Counted from the stretch's first letter, positions 16,711-25,176 are shown. The stretch: DNA of 64,000 nucleotides from an uncultured Collinsella sp. (GCA_902490305.1 CABUDI010000005.1:1-64000); one strand, 5' to 3'. The notes: generated by a model from the sequence alone, not told the origin. A program made the numbers and translations.

Positions 16711-16741
16711 GGGTGGTCGGATTGTCCGGCCACCCTTTTTT
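16711..16741 (+). terminator. Intrinsic terminator after crr
   Basis: GGGTGGTCGG-ATTGT-CCGGCCACCC followed by six T. The stem is 10 pairs with one G-T. Confidence 0.9.
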
Positions 16742-16922
16742 ATTGCACCGCGGGGAAACGTTTTATTGTACGTTGGGCGGGCTTGCAAACCGTTCGGACG
16801 CTAAAACGAACCGACCGCGCCTTCGTGCTGCCGAGGGTGTTCATAAGTGGATAGTATGTGCTTACTTATTACAACGTGCGCCGTGTCTGGGAAGCGCGGT
16901 GCCGCTCATTGGGAGGAACAAC

Positions 16923-17480
16923 ATGAAAAAGAAGCTGCTGCTTGCGCCCCTCATGGCCGTTTTGGTTGCATGCGTGGTCGTGCTTTCCGGCTGCGGAGGC
17001 CCTTCGATCGAAGAACTCATCACCGAGGACCTTACGACTCAGTTCGATGAGGTCAAGAACGGTGGCGACGACTTCCTCTCTGGCCTGGAGGAGGCTTCGG
17101 GCGACGAGTTCGAGCAGCTGGGCATCGATCCCAAGGAGTATGCCAAGACCTACCTCGAGGGCTTTGACTACGAGATCGGCGACGTGACGGTCGACGAGGA
17201 CAAGGGCGTTGCAACCGCCGAGGTCTCCATCACCTGCAAGTCCATGAACAAGATCGTCGAGGACTTCTCCACCCAGTATCAGGAGAAGGTCGCTGCACTC
17301 GACACGGTTCCTTCCGATGACGAGCTGTACAAGATGGCCGGCCAGGTGATGGTCGATGTGACCAAGGCCACCGAGCCCAGGAAGACCACGGTTATCTTCA
17401 AGTACACCTGCAACGATGACGGCGAGTGGTCTGCCGACGACTCCGTCAACTCCGAGATGATGGATGCAATGCTGAGCTAG
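16923..17480 (+). CDS. Lipoprotein of unknown function
   Basis: A 185-residue lipoprotein. Signal MKKKLLLAPLMAVLVACVVV ends at the lipobox LSGC; mature residues are acidic (GGPSIEELITEDLTTQFDEV). The order of a helical N-terminal half and a small beta C-terminal half resembles DUF5105-type Gram-positive lipoproteins, a weak resemblance. ATG 16923 has GGGAGGA 6 bases upstream. It is a single-gene unit; the 180 bases before it contain a possible AT-rich promoter but no clear hexamer pair. A copy of the structured 165-base element starts 4 bases after its stop codon. Confidence 0.8.
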   Translation: MKKKLLLAPLMAVLVACVVVLSGCGGPSIEELITEDLTTQFDEVKNGGDDFLSGLEEASGDEFEQLGIDPKEYAKTYLEGFDYEIGDVTVDEDKGVATAEVSITCKSMNKIVEDFSTQYQEKVAALDTVPSDDELYKMAGQVMVDVTKATEPRKTTVIFKYTCNDDGEWSADDSVNSEMMDAMLS

Positions 17481-17484
17481 GGGA

Positions 17485-17650
17485 GTTACGCGGTTCTACG
17501 AACCGCGTAACCAGTTGACGCTGCGCGCCGCCCAAGCCGACAATTTGTCATTCAAAAGGCGAGGCATGACCAGAAGGTCTATGCCTCGCCTTTTTCATGC
17601 CAACTTGTTCGGCTTGGACGTCGCTCGCTGTCCGTCCTCTACCTGTGGTG
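17485..17650 (+). ncRNA. Structured 3'-UTR element, copy 2
   Basis: Same order of stems as 8427-8593: GTTACGCGG hairpin (17485-17511), closing pair CGCCGC (17526-17531) with GTGGTG (17645-17650) which pairs through two G-U, stem CCAAGCCGA (17532-17540) with TCGGCTTGG (17609-17617), and inner stem GGCGAGGCAT/ATGCCTCGCC. Three adjacent pairs of the second stem and one pair of the inner stem differ from copy 1, each change being matched on the partner strand. The G-U pairs work only if this plus strand is the RNA, which is also the strand of the upstream gene in both copies. Confidence 0.7.
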
Positions 17651-17663
17651 TCGCCATTGTTGA

Positions 17664-17702
17664 GGGGTAGCTAATTTGGGACGGGGCTCTTTTAGCTACC
17701 CC
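17664..17702. repeat. Palindrome with GGGGTAGCTAA arms
   Basis: Arms GGGGTAGCTAA and TTAGCTACCCC around a loop containing GGGACGGG. It sits between the structured element and the next palindrome. Confidence 0.8.
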
Positions 17703-17713
17703 GTGCCCATCTA

Positions 17714-17780
17714 AGTTGCGGTGAAATAGGGACTGTTTGGGGGCAGTAGGCCGGTAATCAGTCCCTATTTCACCGCAACT
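17714..17780. repeat. Palindromic hairpin, AGTTGCGGTG family, copy 3
   Basis: Arms AGTTGCGGTGAAATAGGGAC and GTCCCTATTTCACCGCAACT. Compared with copies 1 and 2, TTCC/GGAA in the stem has become GGGA/TCCC with pairing kept. It lies between convergent genes. Confidence 0.85.
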
Positions 17781-17797
17781 TATTGGTGGGCGGCTCG

Positions 17798-18466
17798 CTA
17801 CTCGCCCAAGATCAGCGCAGCGAGTTCGTTCTGGGTGTCCACCACGTAGTCGGCGCCGGCGGCTTCCAGCTCTGCGCGGCCGCGGAAGCCCCAGCTGACG
17901 CCCACGCTCTTAAGGCCGGCGTTGTGGCCGGTCAGAACATCGACATTCGAATCGCCCACATAGAGTGTGGTTGCCGGATCGGCGCCCAGCTCCTCCATCA
18001 CATGCAGCGTGACGGGTGCTTCGGGTTTGGGCGGAAACGCATCGACACGGCCCTGTACCAGCGCAAAGCGCTCGGGGCCAAAGTATTTCTCGATAAGCGG
18101 GGCTGCCGAGATGTGGTCCTTGTTGGTGAGCACGGCAAGCCGCACGCCCGCGGCGCGCAGACGGTCGAGCATCTCGATCGTGCCGGCATAGGGGGCAGTG
18201 TGGTCCTCCTTGTGATCGCCGTAATAAGCCCTAAACTCGGCAAGCGCCTGCTCAAACATACGGCCGTCGCCCGCATACTCGGCAGGCATAAAGCGCTCAA
18301 CCAGCTTGAGCATGCCGTTTCCCACCTTGTAGCGGTACTCGTCAACGGCAAACGTGGGCCAGCCGTGTGCCTCGCAGGTATGGTTGCCGGCGGCCGCCAG
18401 GTCCTCGAGCGTGTTGAGGATGGTGCCGTCCAGGTCAAAGATCACATGGGAAAAAGCTGCTGCCAT
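17798..18466 (-). CDS. HAD-family phosphatase, phosphoglycolate-phosphatase-like
   Basis: A 222-residue HAD hydrolase. Motif I is FDLDGTILNT (nucleophile Asp in DLDGT), motif II VLTNKD, motif III the Lys in PPKPE, and motif IV YVGDSNVDV. The cap is a helical C1 type, as in phosphoglycolate phosphatase (Gph) and related sugar or nucleotide phosphatases. The substrate cannot be told. ATG 18466 has AGGAG 6-7 bases upstream. It lies last in the run hypF-hypC-hypD-hypE, 125 bases after hypE, so it may be co-transcribed without being part of hydrogenase maturation. Confidence 0.87.
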   Translation of the reverse strand: MAAAFSHVIFDLDGTILNTLEDLAAAGNHTCEAHGWPTFAVDEYRYKVGNGMLKLVERFMPAEYAGDGRMFEQALAEFRAYYGDHKEDHTAPYAGTIEMLDRLRAAGVRLAVLTNKDHISAAPLIEKYFGPERFALVQGRVDAFPPKPEAPVTLHVMEELGADPATTLYVGDSNVDVLTGHNAGLKSVGVSWGFRGRAELEAAGADYVVDTQNELAALILGE

Positions 18467-18591
18467 GGGTGCTCCTGCCGCTTGAGTTGTAAAACGCACC
18501 CCATGATACTGGGCATGCGTGCCGGGCATGTTTGGAATCTGAACATCTTTAACGGCATCGGGGCGCATCGCGCCAGCGCAAGCCTTTGCCG

Positions 18592-19626
18592 CTAGCAGAT
18601 CCTGGGCAGCTGCTCTCCCACGAGCATGTCGAGGATGCGGGTCGAGCCCCAGCCGGTGCGCACGCGCACGGCGGGGCGGGTGCCCTCGGCAAGCGGCAGT
18701 ACGCGGCCGATAATCGCGGCGTTCTCGCCGTAGCGGGCGGCGCGCATGGCCGCCAGCGCGGCATCGGCCTGCTCGGCCGGCACCACGGCGACCATCTTGC
18801 CCTCGTTTGCCACCTGCAGAACGTCGTAGCCGAGCATCTCGCATGCCGCCTGCACGTCGGGGCGCACGGGCACGGCATCCTCGTCAATCTCCATGGCAAC
18901 GCCGCTGGCCTGGGCAAACTCGTTGAGCGTGGATGCCAGGCCGCCGCGCGTGGGGTCGCGGAAGCAGCGGGTGTCGGGGGCGGCGGCGAGCACGTCGGCA
19001 ATCAGATGATTGAGCGGCGCAGCGTCGCTTTCGATGTTGCTCGAAAACGCCAAGCCCTCGCGCTGGCTCATGATGGCGATGCCGTGGTCGCCTAGCGTGC
19101 CCGATACCAGGATGACATCGCCAGGCTGGCAGTTTGCGCCGCTGAGCGCTACGCCCTCGGGCACTTCGCCCACGCCGGCGGTGTTGATGTAGACGCCGTC
19201 GGCACCGCCACGCTCGACCACCTTGGTGTCGCCGGTGATAATCTTCACACCTGCCTCATGTGCCGTTTCGGCCATGGTCTGCACAATCTGGCGAAGCTTG
19301 TCCATGGGATAGCCCTCTTCGAGGATAAAGCCGCATGAGAGGTAGCGCACGTTGGCGCCCGAGGTCGCGACGTCGTTAACGGTTCCGCATACGGCGAGGC
19401 GGCCGATATTGCCGCCGGGGAAGAACTGCGGCGTTACCACAAAGCTGTCGGTCGACATGGCGATTCGCCCGCTTGCGGGTAGCGCGGCGACACCGGCATC
19501 GTTGCCCGCAAGCAGCTCGGGCGACCCAAAGGCATCTAGAAAGACCTCATCGATAATGCGCTTCATCATCTGGCCGCCGGAGCCGTGGCCCAGCAGGACA
19601 GTGCTATCGGTGGCAGTACGGGACAT
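18592..19626 (-). CDS. hypE: Hydrogenase maturation protein HypE
   Basis: A 344-residue PurM/AIR-synthase-fold protein that takes the carbamoyl group from HypF onto its C-terminal Cys and dehydrates it to thiocyanate, the source of the cyanide ligands of the [NiFe] site. The C-terminus PRIC carries the acceptor Cys. ATP-binding motifs include LLAGNDAGV and DPTRGGLASTLNEF. The N-terminus HGSGGQMMKRII is typical. ATG 19626 lies 81 bases after the end of hypD; the gap contains a CCGCCGTTC palindrome. HypE acts with HypC-HypD in the cytoplasm. Confidence 0.95.
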   Translation of the reverse strand: MSRTATDSTVLLGHGSGGQMMKRIIDEVFLDAFGSPELLAGNDAGVAALPASGRIAMSTDSFVVTPQFFPGGNIGRLAVCGTVNDVATSGANVRYLSCGFILEEGYPMDKLRQIVQTMAETAHEAGVKIITGDTKVVERGGADGVYINTAGVGEVPEGVALSGANCQPGDVILVSGTLGDHGIAIMSQREGLAFSSNIESDAAPLNHLIADVLAAAPDTRCFRDPTRGGLASTLNEFAQASGVAMEIDEDAVPVRPDVQAACEMLGYDVLQVANEGKMVAVVPAEQADAALAAMRAARYGENAAIIGRVLPLAEGTRPAVRVRTGWGSTRILDMLVGEQLPRIC

Positions 19627-19682
19627 ATCGAAAACTCCAATCGTGGGTGGAATTATATGGGTGAGGCGCAGCGTCGACCGGC

Positions 19683-19704
19683 CCGCCGTTCGTTAGAACG
19701 GCGG
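19683..19704. repeat. 22-base palindrome between hypD and hypE
   Basis: CCGCCGTTC-GTTA-GAACGGCGG. A copy with the same upstream flank (GCGCAGCGTC) lies before hypA at 51108-51129, and a variant with a compensated stem before dnaJ (35643-35664). Confidence 0.8.
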
Positions 19705-19707
19705 AAC

Positions 19708-20823
19708 CTAATAGTCGCGGTAGCGGTAGTACGCCGCGCAGCTGCCTTCGGAGCTCACCATGCAGGGGCCGACGGGGTGTTCGGGCGTACATGCGTGGCC
19801 GAACAACGGGCAGTCGCTCGGCGTGATGGCACCGCGCAGCACGTCGCCGCAGCGGCACCCGCGTGGCTCAACCGTCGGTTCAATGGGCACGTCAAAGCGG
19901 GCGCCGGCATCAAAGCGCGCGAATTCGGGTCGGATGGAAAGACCCGAGTTGGCAATCGGTCCCAGCCCGCGCCACGTGGTGTCGCACGGCTCAAATACCT
20001 GCTCGACCAGCTGGCGCGCTACGAGATTGCCGTCTGCATTGACGCCACGGCGGTAGGCGTTGCCAATCGCGGACCTGTCCTCGACAACCATCTGGACCAG
20101 CATGCAGATGCCCTGCAGGATATCGACCGGCTCAAATCCCGTGACCACGCCCGGGGTCTTAAACTCGTCGACCAAAAAGCTAAAGGGTGCCAGGCCTGTG
20201 ATGGTAGCGACGTGACCAGGCAGGATAAAGCCGTCGATGGTCGTCTCGGGGTCGTTGGAGATCGCACGCAGAGCCGGCGGCGTGGTCTTGTGAGCACAGT
20301 AGACCGAGAAGTTCCGGAGCCCGCGCGCGTCGGCCTCCAGGATAGCGGCGGCAATGGTGGGCGTTGTGGTCTCAAAGCCGACGCCCATAAAGATGACCGG
20401 GCGTTCGGGATTTTGCTCGGCAATGTCGAGTGCGTCGAGCGGGGAGTAGACGATGCGGATGTCGCGCCCCGCTGCCTTTTGCGCGGCAAGCGAGGTGGAC
20501 GATCCGGGCACGCGCATCATGTCGCCAAAGGTGGTGATAATGGCGCCGTCCATGTTGGAAAGCGCGATTGCGTGATCGATGTCGCGGTTGGCGGTAACGC
20601 AAACGGGGCATCCCGGGCCGCTTAGCAGTTTGAGTCCCGTCGGCATAATGGAGCGAAAGCCATAGCGGCCAATGCTCACGGTATGCGTACCGCAGACTTC
20701 CATAAGGTTGATGCTGCGGTTGCCGACAAGCTCATGAATACGATCGATGAGCTCGCGAGCCAGCTTGGGGTCGCGAAATGCCGAAAAGTCGATACCGGAG
20801 CGAACCGGCTGCGCCGCCGCCAC
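19708..20823 (-). CDS. hypD: Hydrogenase maturation protein HypD
   Basis: A 371-residue [4Fe-4S] protein that, with HypC, forms the scaffold on which the Fe(CN)2CO group of [NiFe] hydrogenase is built. Family motifs are visible: MEVCGTHTVSIGRYG, LLSGPGCPVCV, FMGVGFETTTPT and the C-terminal cluster cysteines CRCGDVL...CPLFGHACTP. The start is GTG at 20823, overlapping the hypC stop by one base (TAGTG), which implies translational coupling. Length matches the family (about 365-375). Confidence 0.95.
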   Translation of the reverse strand: MAAAQPVRSGIDFSAFRDPKLARELIDRIHELVGNRSINLMEVCGTHTVSIGRYGFRSIMPTGLKLLSGPGCPVCVTANRDIDHAIALSNMDGAIITTFGDMMRVPGSSTSLAAQKAAGRDIRIVYSPLDALDIAEQNPERPVIFMGVGFETTTPTIAAAILEADARGLRNFSVYCAHKTTPPALRAISNDPETTIDGFILPGHVATITGLAPFSFLVDEFKTPGVVTGFEPVDILQGICMLVQMVVEDRSAIGNAYRRGVNADGNLVARQLVEQVFEPCDTTWRGLGPIANSGLSIRPEFARFDAGARFDVPIEPTVEPRGCRCGDVLRGAITPSDCPLFGHACTPEHPVGPCMVSSEGSCAAYYRYRDY

Positions 20824-21083
20824 TAGTATGCCTCGGCCGGGTTGGTGGCGAGCTGGTCCTCTTCGGCCAGCTCGGTCATGGTATTGACGAGCTCGAGTGT
20901 CTCTTGGGCTTCCTGCTCGTCGACAATCTGAATGCCAAAGCCGGCGTGTACGAGAATATAGTCGCCGACCTGCGCCGTCGGCACGAGGCGCAGCGAAACG
21001 GGGCGCTCGATGCCCATCATGTTGACGGTCGCCTTAAGGTCGTCGTCGCGTTTGACCACTTTACCGGGAACGGCAAGGCACAT
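20823..21083 (-). CDS. hypC: Hydrogenase maturation chaperone HypC
   Basis: An 86-residue chaperone. The essential N-terminal Cys is present in MCLAVPGKVV; the mid-region VNMMGIERPVSLRLVP and VGDYILVHAGFGIQ match the HypC/HupF OB fold. It carries the iron group together with HypD and delivers it to the large-subunit precursor. ATG 21083 has a ribosome site AAAGGGG. It overlaps hypD by one base and lies 131 bases downstream of hypF; that gap has a small palindrome (CCATCGTTTGATGG) and may hold an internal promoter. Confidence 0.95.
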   Translation of the reverse strand: MCLAVPGKVVKRDDDLKATVNMMGIERPVSLRLVPTAQVGDYILVHAGFGIQIVDEQEAQETLELVNTMTELAEEDQLATNPAEAY

Positions 21084-21214
21084 AATGTTCCCCTTTTATA
21101 CGTTTTGCGCTGGATAGGCACTGAATAATCCATCGTTTGATGGTAGCGCTCGCGGGGTTCGCGGGCAAACGCGTTACGCCTGTGAGACGGCGGCGTATGG
21201 GCTGGCCAGACAGC

Positions 21215-23683
21215 CTACTGCGGTATGACCTGCGCAAGCCGAGCGCGGGCGACCGCCGCCTGGCCGTAGGAAATACAGCCATCGTTGACGGGCACGGTGT
21301 GGGGAACCAAGACGGCAAGACCGGCGTCTTTGAGCTCGCACGCGAGGAGCCGAAGCAAAAGTCGGTTCATGAACACGCCGCCCGAGAGTGCGACGGTGTC
21401 GATGCCCTCGCGGGCGCAAATCTCGCTTGCGATACGTGCCGATGCGCGTGCAATGGCGATATGGAAGCCGAGCGCGAGCTTGCCGGCGGGCACGCCGGTC
21501 CTGATTCCCTCCAAAAGCGCCTCAAAAAGCGGTCTGGAGTTCAGAACATGGCAGTCGTCCGGACGGGATGATTCGGTTACGGAAAAGCTGGCCATATTGC
21601 CGGTGGGGCAGGCACTTTCACTGCTGAGCGCGCGCCAGGCGGCGGCTTCGAATTCTATGGCGGGTTCGCCCTCGTAGGTTGTCTTGTCGCAGATGCCCAG
21701 AATTGCTGCCGCGGCATCAAAGAGACGCCCCATGCTGCTGGTACGCGGGCTGTTGATGCCGCGCTCGATCATGGTGGCTGTCACGCTGCGCGTTTGCTCG
21801 TCGAGGCTGTCCAAAAGCCGAGCGGCGCCTGGGTGCTCGAGCAGGCCGAGCTCACTGAGCAGGGCAAAGGCGTTGCGGCGGGCGTCGCGCACGGAGGCCG
21901 CCCCGCCGGGGAGCGCCCAGGTGCGCAAATGCGCGGCGCGCTCAAAGCCGCCAAGGCTGGCAACAAGAAACTCGCCGCCCCAAATGGTCCCATCGGTACC
22001 GGCGCCGGTGCCGTCAAAGGCGATGCCAAGGACGCGCGCGTCGGTTGTAAGCTGGCCCGCGGCGATAGCCTCGGCCATTACGCTCGCGATATGCGCATGA
22101 TGGTGCTGCACCTCGACGAGCGGCAGATTGCATTTTCGCGCCTGCTCGCGCGCCCACTGGCTCGATAGATAGCTGGGATGTACATCGCAGGCTAAGGCGG
22201 CGGGCGCCAAGTCAAAGAGATCTTCCAAGCGCGTGCGCGCGGCGTTCCAGGCATCGAAGGTCCCGCCGTTTTCAACATCGCCGATATGCTGCGACACAAA
22301 ACAGGTTGCCTCGCCGTTCGTCCCTTCACGCGTGAGCGCAATCGTGGCCTTTTGTTGTGACCCGCAGGCGAGCACGCAGGACGGAGCGCCGTCGAGCGCC
22401 GGCAGCGGCAGCGGCTGGGGTGCATATCCGCGAGCGCGGCGCACGGGCATAACGGCGCCGTCGACCACGCGCACTACAGAGTCGTCGTAGCGCGAGAGGA
22501 TCGCGCGGTCGTTACCGAGCAACGCGTCGGCGATGCCGGCGGTAACGAGGTGTTCCCAGGCAAGATCGTCGTCGGTCTCGATGGGCTCTTCGCTCAGGTT
22601 TCCGCTGGTCATGACGAGCGCGTGCATACCGCGGGCTTCTGCCGCGGCAAGCAGCAGATGCTGAAGCGGGGTGTAGGGGAGCATAACGCCGAGCTCGGGC
22701 AGGTCGCGCGCGACGGACGGTGCGAGCGCGAGGGCGTCGGGAGAATCACCGCTCTCGCAAACAGCACGTCGGCGCAGCAGCACAATGGGGCGAATGCTGC
22801 CGGCCAGCAAGCCGCGCTCAACGTCGCTGATATGGCACAGGCGTTCAGCGTCGGCAAGGCTGCGCACCATAACGGCAAGTGGCTTGTTGCTGCGGCGTTT
22901 ACGGCGGCGAAGCTCGGCTACCGCCTGCTCGTTGGAGGCGTCACAGGATAGATGGAATCCGCCCAGGCCCTTGATGGCGACGATGCCACCAAGGGCCAGC
23001 AGCTCAACGCAGCGGTCGATAATGGCGTCGCTGGTCTCGCGCGTGGTGCCGACGGCCAGCGGCGCGGCGGCTTCGCCCGGCTCATCGCCCACGCTCGCTT
23101 CGCGCCACATGATATGCGGCCCGCAATTAAAGCAGGCATCGGGCTGCGCGTGAAAGCGACGGTCGAGCGGATTGGTATACTCCGCGGCACACTCAGGGCA
23201 CATGGGAAAACGGTCCATCGAGGTAGCCGCTCGGTCATAAGGCAGCGATCGGATGATGGTAAAGCGTGGGCCGCAGTTAGTGCAGTTGATAAAGGGGTAG
23301 TGATAGCGTCGGTCGGCGGGATCGAACAGCTCGCGCAGGCAATCGTCGCAGGTGGCGATATCGGGCGAGACGAGCGTCGTGTGCGCGGTCTGGTCCTGCG
23401 ATGCTACGATGCGAAAACCCTCTTCATTGGCGGCATCCCAACCGTTGGCTGCCAGGTCCACAACCTCGACATGCTCTACGCGGGCTGCCGCAGGCGCATG
23501 CTCAGAAAGCGCGGCAACAAAAGCATCGAGCGCACCGGCCAGAGCATGCGCTTCGATATGCACGCCGTCGCCCGCGTTGAGCACCCATCCGCAAATGCCA
23601 TGCGCCATGGCCTCGCGATACACAAACGGCCGCATGCCAACGCCCTGCACAATGCCCGTTACATGAATATGCACATGCCGCAT
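21215..23683 (-). CDS. hypF: Carbamoyltransferase HypF
   Basis: An 822-residue enzyme that makes the carbamoyl group for hydrogenase cyanide ligands from carbamoyl phosphate and ATP and passes it to HypE. Domains in order: acylphosphatase-like (VTGIVQGVGMRPFVYREA, residues about 5-90); two Cys4 zinc fingers (CDDCLRELF...CTNCGPRF and CPECAAEY...CFNCGP); YrdC-like nucleotide-binding domain (IKGLGGFHLSCDA); and the C-terminal Kae1-like/carbamoyltransferase domain (VQHHHAHIASVMAE, ALSGGVFMNRLLL). ATG 23683 has AGGGGTG upstream and begins at the acylphosphatase fold; the frame stays open to 23710. Confidence 0.95.
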   Translation of the reverse strand: MRHVHIHVTGIVQGVGMRPFVYREAMAHGICGWVLNAGDGVHIEAHALAGALDAFVAALSEHAPAAARVEHVEVVDLAANGWDAANEEGFRIVASQDQTAHTTLVSPDIATCDDCLRELFDPADRRYHYPFINCTNCGPRFTIIRSLPYDRAATSMDRFPMCPECAAEYTNPLDRRFHAQPDACFNCGPHIMWREASVGDEPGEAAAPLAVGTTRETSDAIIDRCVELLALGGIVAIKGLGGFHLSCDASNEQAVAELRRRKRRSNKPLAVMVRSLADAERLCHISDVERGLLAGSIRPIVLLRRRAVCESGDSPDALALAPSVARDLPELGVMLPYTPLQHLLLAAAEARGMHALVMTSGNLSEEPIETDDDLAWEHLVTAGIADALLGNDRAILSRYDDSVVRVVDGAVMPVRRARGYAPQPLPLPALDGAPSCVLACGSQQKATIALTREGTNGEATCFVSQHIGDVENGGTFDAWNAARTRLEDLFDLAPAALACDVHPSYLSSQWAREQARKCNLPLVEVQHHHAHIASVMAEAIAAGQLTTDARVLGIAFDGTGAGTDGTIWGGEFLVASLGGFERAAHLRTWALPGGAASVRDARRNAFALLSELGLLEHPGAARLLDSLDEQTRSVTATMIERGINSPRTSSMGRLFDAAAAILGICDKTTYEGEPAIEFEAAAWRALSSESACPTGNMASFSVTESSRPDDCHVLNSRPLFEALLEGIRTGVPAGKLALGFHIAIARASARIASEICAREGIDTVALSGGVFMNRLLLRLLACELKDAGLAVLVPHTVPVNDGCISYGQAAVARARLAQVIPQ

Positions 23684-23725
23684 GCGACACCCCTCATCAA
23701 AACCGACCAAATAGGGACAGGTGCG

Positions 23726-24238
23726 CTACAGCCCCAGGCTCTGCTTGGTGGCGGCGCACGTGAGCTCGCCGTGCTTAACGCCGCGCAGGCCCAGCAGACG
23801 GTCGGCTAGTTCGTAGACGCGCTCGCCGCGACCCTTGAGCGCCAGAATCTCCAAGCAGTTGTGGTGATCCAGATGCACGTGCATGGTCGATACGATCTCG
23901 TCGGTGTAGTCGTGCTGCACTTCGTCCAGACGGCGCGTCAGGTCGCCGGTATGGTGGTCGTAGATCATGGTGAGCGACCCGATAACATGCTCATCGGGCG
24001 TGCGCATCTGCTCCTTGGCGATCGAGGCGCGAATCAGGTCGCGCACGGCCTCGGAGCGGTTGGCCACGTCGCCGCGGCGCGCGATCTGTTCGTCAAAACG
24101 GCGCAGCAGGTCGTCCGGTGCGGTAACCGAAAAACGGACCAGCTCGGAGCCGGAACCACTACAGTGGCAGCCCGCGTCACCGTCCGCCCCGTGCGGATGC
24201 TCGTGCTCGTACCCGCAGCCGTGCTCGTGTTCGGCCAC
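23726..24238 (-). CDS. nikR: Nickel-responsive regulator NikR, His-rich N-terminus
   Basis: A 170-residue NikR-type protein. After an unusual N-terminal extension rich in His/Cys (EHEHGCGYEHEHPH, CHCSG) comes a ribbon-helix-helix DNA-binding domain (ELVRFSVTAPDDLLRRFDE...RSEAVRDLIRASI). The ACT-like nickel-binding domain follows, with ligands in TMIYDHH, VHLDHHNCLE. NikR represses nickel uptake genes when nickel is plentiful. The start is GTG 24238, one base after the stop of the 82-residue gene. The extra metal-binding N-terminus is not in E. coli NikR and may store or sense nickel. Position just upstream of hypF suggests it regulates the hyp operon, nickel uptake genes elsewhere, or both. 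Confidence 0.9.
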   Translation of the reverse strand: MAEHEHGCGYEHEHPHGADGDAGCHCSGSGSELVRFSVTAPDDLLRRFDEQIARRGDVANRSEAVRDLIRASIAKEQMRTPDEHVIGSLTMIYDHHTGDLTRRLDEVQHDYTDEIVSTMHVHLDHHNCLEILALKGRGERVYELADRLLGLRGVKHGELTCAATKQSLGL

Positions 24239-24239
24239 G

Positions 24240-24488
24240 TTACACCAGCTTCACGGAGCCGACGGAGTTGTGGTCGGCCTCGATGGCTTCCTCGTAGCCC
24301 TCGAGCGCGTCATGCGCCTCGTGGAGCGCGGCCATGGCGGCCTCGAGCTTGGCGCCGATGCGCTCCATGTCAAAATTCTCGGTCGCATGCAGCAGCTGAT
24401 GGCTCCACTCGTGAGCGAGCTCGATGGTGTCGTCGACCTGCTTGACGCTCATGGCAAGCTGGCTCATGTTCATTCCAACATCATGCAT
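24240..24488 (-). CDS. Small unknown protein, first gene of nikR-hyp operon
   Basis: An 82-residue, mostly helical, acidic protein with scattered His and Met (MHDVGMNMSQLAMSVKQVDD, EWSHQLLHATENFDMERIG). I do not recognise the family. ATG 24488 has AAGGAGA 7 bases upstream; an alternative ATG 24473 is possible. It is one base upstream of nikR, so they are translationally coupled, and the trxA terminator lies just upstream, so it is the first gene of the operon. The His/Met content and operon suggest a role in nickel handling or hydrogenase maturation, but this is inference from context only. Confidence 0.8.
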   Translation of the reverse strand: MHDVGMNMSQLAMSVKQVDDTIELAHEWSHQLLHATENFDMERIGAKLEAAMAALHEAHDALEGYEEAIEADHNSVGSVKLV

Positions 24489-24562
24489 GGGAAATCTCCT
24501 TTTGTATGGGGCAGTTCAGTGGTTCAGATTTTACTACGCCCGCTCTGCGCGCAGCTGCATAA

Positions 24563-24600
24563 GAAAACGGGTACGAGTCTGTGCGACCCGCACCCGTTCA
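24563..24600 (-). terminator. Intrinsic terminator after trxA
   Basis: On the minus strand AACGGGT ... ACCCGTT followed by TTCTT. It separates trxA from the nikR-hyp operon. Confidence 0.6.
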
Positions 24601-24719
24601 CTGGGGGCTGTTTGTGACTACCATACTATCCGTGGTTGCACTCGGTGCATTCAGAAGTCCGGCGAGCGGCGTAAAAGCGCTCATGGACGGCAGGCAGACG
24701 GCAACATGTAACAAGCGTA

Positions 24720-25040
24720 TTACAGATGCTTCTCCAGCAGCGCCTGCAGCCTCGCCTTGGGCAGAGCGCCAACCGAGCGGTCAATCTCCTCGCCGTTCTT
24801 AAACACAATCAGCGTGGGGATGCTCATGACGCCATACTTCATGGCCAGGTCCTGGTTGTCGTCGACGTTGCATTTGGCAACGGCAAGCTTGCCCGCCAGC
24901 TCATCGGCAACCTCGTCAACGATGGGCGAGAGCGAACGACACGGGCCGCACCACGGGGCCCAAAAATCAACCAGTACGGGCAGGCTATCGTTGACGACGG
25001 CGTCGAAGTTCTCGGGGGTGATCTGCTTAATGTCAGCCAT
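24720..25040 (-). CDS. trxA: Thioredoxin
   Basis: A 106-residue thioredoxin, the cytoplasmic dithiol reductant for ribonucleotide reductase, peroxiredoxins and other targets. The active site WCGPC is in VLVDFWAPWCGPCRSLSP; the cis-Pro motif is MSIPTLIVFKNGEE. The length is typical. ATG 25040 has GGAGGT 4-5 bases upstream; the frame stays open upstream without support. It is transcribed alone and ends at a terminator near 24600. It is divergent from the 191-residue gene starting at 25177. Confidence 0.95.
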   Translation of the reverse strand: MADIKQITPENFDAVVNDSLPVLVDFWAPWCGPCRSLSPIVDEVADELAGKLAVAKCNVDDNQDLAMKYGVMSIPTLIVFKNGEEIDRSVGALPKARLQALLEKHL

Positions 25041-25176
25041 GGTGACCTCCATAATGCGACGCGGCTTGGCCGCGTAAAACTCAGTACGACCGTGCTTATA
25101 CCCAGCGGCTCGCAAAGCAACCACTCGCGGGCGGCTCTTTTATATAATGGTGGGCACGCAAACGATTGGAGAGCGC

